Shown here: positions 60,990 through 64,000 of the stretch, one piece after another
How positions within the stretch are numbered: position 1 is the first letter of the stretch
Layout of the letters: each line of letters opens with the position of its first letter
NCBI GenBank assembly: GCA_037576195.1
Contig: CM075103.1
Coordinates: 29,286,723-29,350,722 of the forward strand
Direction: 5' to 3'
DNA length: 64,000 bases
DNA from: Phytoseiulus persimilis
Taxonomy: Eukaryota; Arthropoda; Arachnida; Mesostigmata; Phytoseiidae
Notes under the pieces: generated by a model
Told to the model about the DNA's origin: nothing
Database searches by the model: none
What the model saw: the letters and a program-made list of their open reading frames with translations, nothing else
Position numbers and translations under genes: made by a program

Positions 60990-61769
60990 CGAATCCGGAC
61001 TCGAATCCGACCACCACCCGGCGTAGGATTCAAGGATGATTCCGCCTCGATCTAAGCGTAGTGCAAAAATCGGTCCCGGAAATGTTTCCCGGACGATATT
61101 GAAGTTTCCGGTATTTCCGCACAAAGGCATCCCGCTGAGGAATGCTGGTGGGTGAAACTTGACGAAGTCGGGAAGGGAATTTGTTCCCGGGACGCCGACC
61201 TGAACTGACCTGTTTCAGGGTTCTATGGAGATGATTTGGGGATCGAGCTGACCATATCTCTGGGAATCTGTTGAGGGGATATGGCGGGGGGATATGGGGG
61301 TCGATCTGACCATGTTTCTGGGAGTCCATGGAGATAATTTAGAGGTCGATCGGACCATACTTCCTGGAGTCCACGAAACTTGCTCCAGATTACTGTTGTC
61401 CCAAAAATCTGATTCTTCTGCCTGATAAGATGAGCAGAAGGACTCTTTGGGAGATGAAAAACTTTAATCCAGTCTGAGGCCTTGCCGTCGAGACACCTCC
61501 ACCAATCTCCGTAGATCCCAAGTCATCACGGAAGTCCGGTCAGAGAGAGTAAGGAAGTATGACCGGGGCGGAATCATCCCCAAAACCTCTCCGTGGGGCA
61601 TAGGTCCGGAGACCCTGAGGAACCTCCTTGAACCCAGAACAATCCCCATGAGGAACGACCAGAATGAGCCGAAATCCACCTGAGCAGTACTGAGCGGATT
61701 CGGATGAATTCACAGATCTCGTCTCGGATCCGTATTCGGATCCAACGGGCGGATTCGAGTCCGGATTCG
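60990..61769. repeat. 20-bp inverted repeat 740 bp apart
   Basis: CGAATCCGGACTCGAATCCG at 60990-61009 recurs as its exact reverse complement at 61750-61769. Similarity does not extend further, and no flanking duplication is evident. The word is built from two CGAATCC copies, which lowers its specificity. Confidence 0.5.
61225..61375 (+). repeat. degenerate tandem repeat
   Basis: Three versions of GGTCGATC(T/G)GACCATNTTTCTGGGAGTCCATGG-like text, with GACCAT at about 61250, 61308 and 61353. Spacings are 58 and 45 bp, the longer one containing a duplicated GGGGGATATGG. Confidence 0.5.
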
Positions 61770-62980
61770 TCGGATATGCTATAGATCAGTAAACGGATAA
61801 TCGAATCCAAATCATGCCCATCCCCGATGACAAATCCTCAGATCGGTTTCTGAACTGTCACGGAGGGATCGTTTCCCTTGGAGTGCTCCCTTTCAAGAAA
61901 TTCCTACGACCCATCTCAGTGCTATCCGCCCACCGAATCGATATCCGCACATCAATCAAGCGCGCAAGCAACTCGAGTCTTCCAATTATTTCGATGGACC
62001 AAGTGTTATGCGACAAACGCGGATCAAACCCCCTCGCTGTTATCGGGTATATGCGCGGCATCCGACAGACGATTTCGCCCAATTATCCAGTCGAATGCCC
62101 ATCCGCCATTGTTTTTTATGGTTAGAACCATATCAATTGCTACCCATTTGGAGTTCTAAAGTGGTCTCGTTCCCTCAATTTCTATCCCCGTTCTCGTTTT
62201 GGAATATTATCGTGTACTCATCGGGACTCAATGCGGCAAAATCCGTGTGGGCTATCTTGGGAAAAGAGGTGCTTATTGTCACAGATTCTGAACACCTCCA
62301 GAGATTTGGATCTGGCTTCAAATACAAGATTTCGCGCCCTTGGCTGAACTCGTGGACGTAAACTCGGGCTCGCAAGTCCGAGTCTGCGACCCCTTATCAC
62401 CATCAAAAACACCTTACGCGATGGAAGTCTTCAGTCTCAGCTCTCTGAGTGAAAACCCATTTCGCCATGGCGTAAGGAGCTCACTGATTCGAACTTCGAG
62501 AATGTTGAGGCGGGATTCCCTGAACTTCAGGATTACCGCACCAGGCATGTAGTCCTATTTTCGCTCTGTTCGGGATCGCGACAACCCGGCCCCGGGAGCC
62601 GAAATATTTTGATTCGAATGAGCGGAGCATCTCATTGCGGGGAGCGAGTCAGTGCAATGCTTGCAGAACTCCAATGGACTGGCAACCTGTCGTTCCATGG
62701 CCCGATGTTCGAGTTCGACGAAGCTTGTCTGCGCGTACTCCATGTCCAAGTTCGGGGAAATTCCATGGGCATGACACGTGAAATCGCAGTATCGATCGAG
62801 AAGAAGATCAATCCACGCTCCAAGTGTTAATCAACTTCCTGGGCTGATAATTCTCCAAGATTGATGCCAGTTGAGCAGAATTTTCAATACTGAATGACGC
62901 GGCTGCGGGATTCCTCTGCGAATTTCACGCTATCTACCACCGATCAAAACCAAGTTTCGTTCTATTCCACCGCTATGGAT
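61770..62980. other. no supportable gene
   Basis: Plus frames of up to 117 codons at 61814-62361 overlap one another and have no motif. Confidence 0.45.
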
Positions 62981-63123
62981 ACTAGTTCGTCGTGAAATCG
63001 GCCTTTGGGGTCAGGTTGACACTGGGGCCGAGTTGACACCAGGGCCGGGTTGACACCAGGGCCGGGTTGAGTCCGGCCCTGGTGTCAACCCGACCCCAAA
63101 GGCCGATTTCACGACGAACTAGT
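62981..63123. mobile_element. 143-bp palindrome with tandem core
   Basis: The first 32 bp (ACTAGTTCGTCG.. to 63012) are perfectly inverted at 63092-63123, and the arms continue for about 20 bp more with three mismatches. The centre is a 17-bp tandem repeat. Perfect arms imply a young insertion or active homogenisation. No target duplication or coding capacity is visible, so the class is unknown. Confidence 0.75.
63013..63070 (+). repeat. 17-bp tandem repeat, about 3.4 units
   Basis: The unit GGGTTGACACCAGGGCC repeats with one to three changes at 63013, 63030, 63047 and partly at 63064. Part of a further unit lies inverted in the right arm. Confidence 0.85.
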
Positions 63124-64000
63124 TGACGTGTACCGTCCGAATTTCGCTCGATGCTCATCCATAAGAAATACGTTTTCTGCAAAGAGGAAAACCTCAAGTG
63201 CTCTCCCTGGGCTGTTTGGGGCGACGTAGTTAACACGATCCGATTCTTCCCAGCTCGCGAGCATTGATTGTACACAGTGATCGAACGAGGAGTTCGACTT
63301 CTGGCTGGACAGGAGACGATAGCTGCACGGCCGATCCTGCTCCATCCGGGTCCCTCAGAGCGTTTCCCGTCGCGATACAATTTCGCCGCCCAGAACTTCA
63401 TGAATTCAGCGGCATCGCAGACCCTGCTGTAAATTCGGGGCAGCGGACCCGCTCCACGCGGAAATCACGCGGGACCCCACTGAACGCGGTTTGAAAAGAA
63501 AAACCGTGGAACGAGGTCGCGTGTACATCCTAGGCATCGTAGACCAGTAGGTGTCCTGGTCGGAGGCAGCGAGGCTCGAGCTTCCATCAGCCTGTCTAGC
63601 GAGGAGCTTCGAGTATTCTCCCGAGTGATATAAATAAATGTAGACTGCTTCGTGACTAGCTCGGAAGTCAAAGCCCTCCGTCGACGACAAACGGTGGCAA
63701 CCGGCTTCCAGGAACTATCCGAATCCCAGGAAAGAAAACAAAGAAAATAAACAGCATCTTCGGAAAAGCGCGGAGAGTCGCGCCTCTCGTCGATCAGCTG
63801 AATCTATTCATGACCGAACAGTGTCGCGTCTTGAGCAATGATTCTGTGATAGATTGGAACCATGACGCGAGAAATTCGGAAGCTTTTCAGGAACAGTTTC
63901 AGAGAGCCAACTCGAGATATCGCTCATGTGCGTTGAGCCCCTTGTGCGGCCGGGCGCCTCCTCGGGGTTTTGTTCGAGATATGGTGTACAATGAGTGACG
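63124..64000. other. no recognisable gene
   Basis: Short open frames only, and no repeat structure seen. Confidence 0.5.

Noticed and set aside
1-64000. CRISPR arrays, rRNA genes, bacterial operons or prophage
   Set aside because: No regularly spaced short repeats, no rRNA core sequence and no compact co-directional genes were seen. The window looks eukaryotic throughout.

Overview
The window reads as a gene-poor, transposon-rich stretch of an animal nuclear genome. GC content is near 50%, CpG is not visibly depleted, and there are simple-sequence tracts, tRNA-headed SINEs, several inverted-repeat DNA transposon families and an F-box/leucine-rich-repeat pseudogene. There are no operons, ribosome-binding sites or compact gene tracts. 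An invertebrate, perhaps an arthropod (a chelicerate would fit), is my best guess, but this is an inference from general character and not from a diagnostic gene.

Only one long, clearly genuine coding region is present: a 629-codon hAT-superfamily transposase on the minus strand (45462-47351). It lies inside a complete 2.47-kb transposon (45087-47555) with matching terminal inverted repeats and a perfect 8-bp target duplication. Almost everything else I can support is repeat biology.

Layout. 1-2300: nothing recognised. 2302: a lone hAT-like terminus. 2461-2781: a small inverted-repeat element whose core is four 67-bp tandem units; a stray terminus of the same family lies at 14711-14741. 2782-23559: about 21 kb with no supportable gene. 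23560-24187: two copies of one SINE family, one full length and one cut at the head/body junction, each with its own target duplication. 24434-25070: an old, large foldback. 26145-26571: a second foldback. 28074-28288: a 5'-truncated retroposed fragment between 16-bp direct repeats. 30747-30826: a 16-bp minisatellite. 31122-33385: F-box/LRR remains with stops, frameshifts and a long (GA)n tract. 33494-34174: possible coding remnants.

35082-35147: a tRNA-like promoter head. 39684-39877 and 40277-40602: a hAT-type and a TA-flanked (mariner-like) MITE. 43527-43797: a hairpin followed by an inverted-repeat element with a diverged relative at 60512-60615. 45079-47563: the autonomous hAT. 52030-52335: a TA-flanked MITE full of CCGTAATACGG-type motifs. 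60990-61769: a spaced 20-bp inverted repeat. 62981-63123: a young palindrome with 17-bp tandem repeats at its centre.

Together this looks like a graveyard and nursery for non-autonomous elements, with one intact transposase gene that could still mobilise elements carrying matching ends. I found no CRISPR array, rRNA, intact tRNA gene or convincing intact host gene. Many open frames of 60-225 codons occur on both strands, but they lack recognisable domains and are about what chance gives at this base composition.
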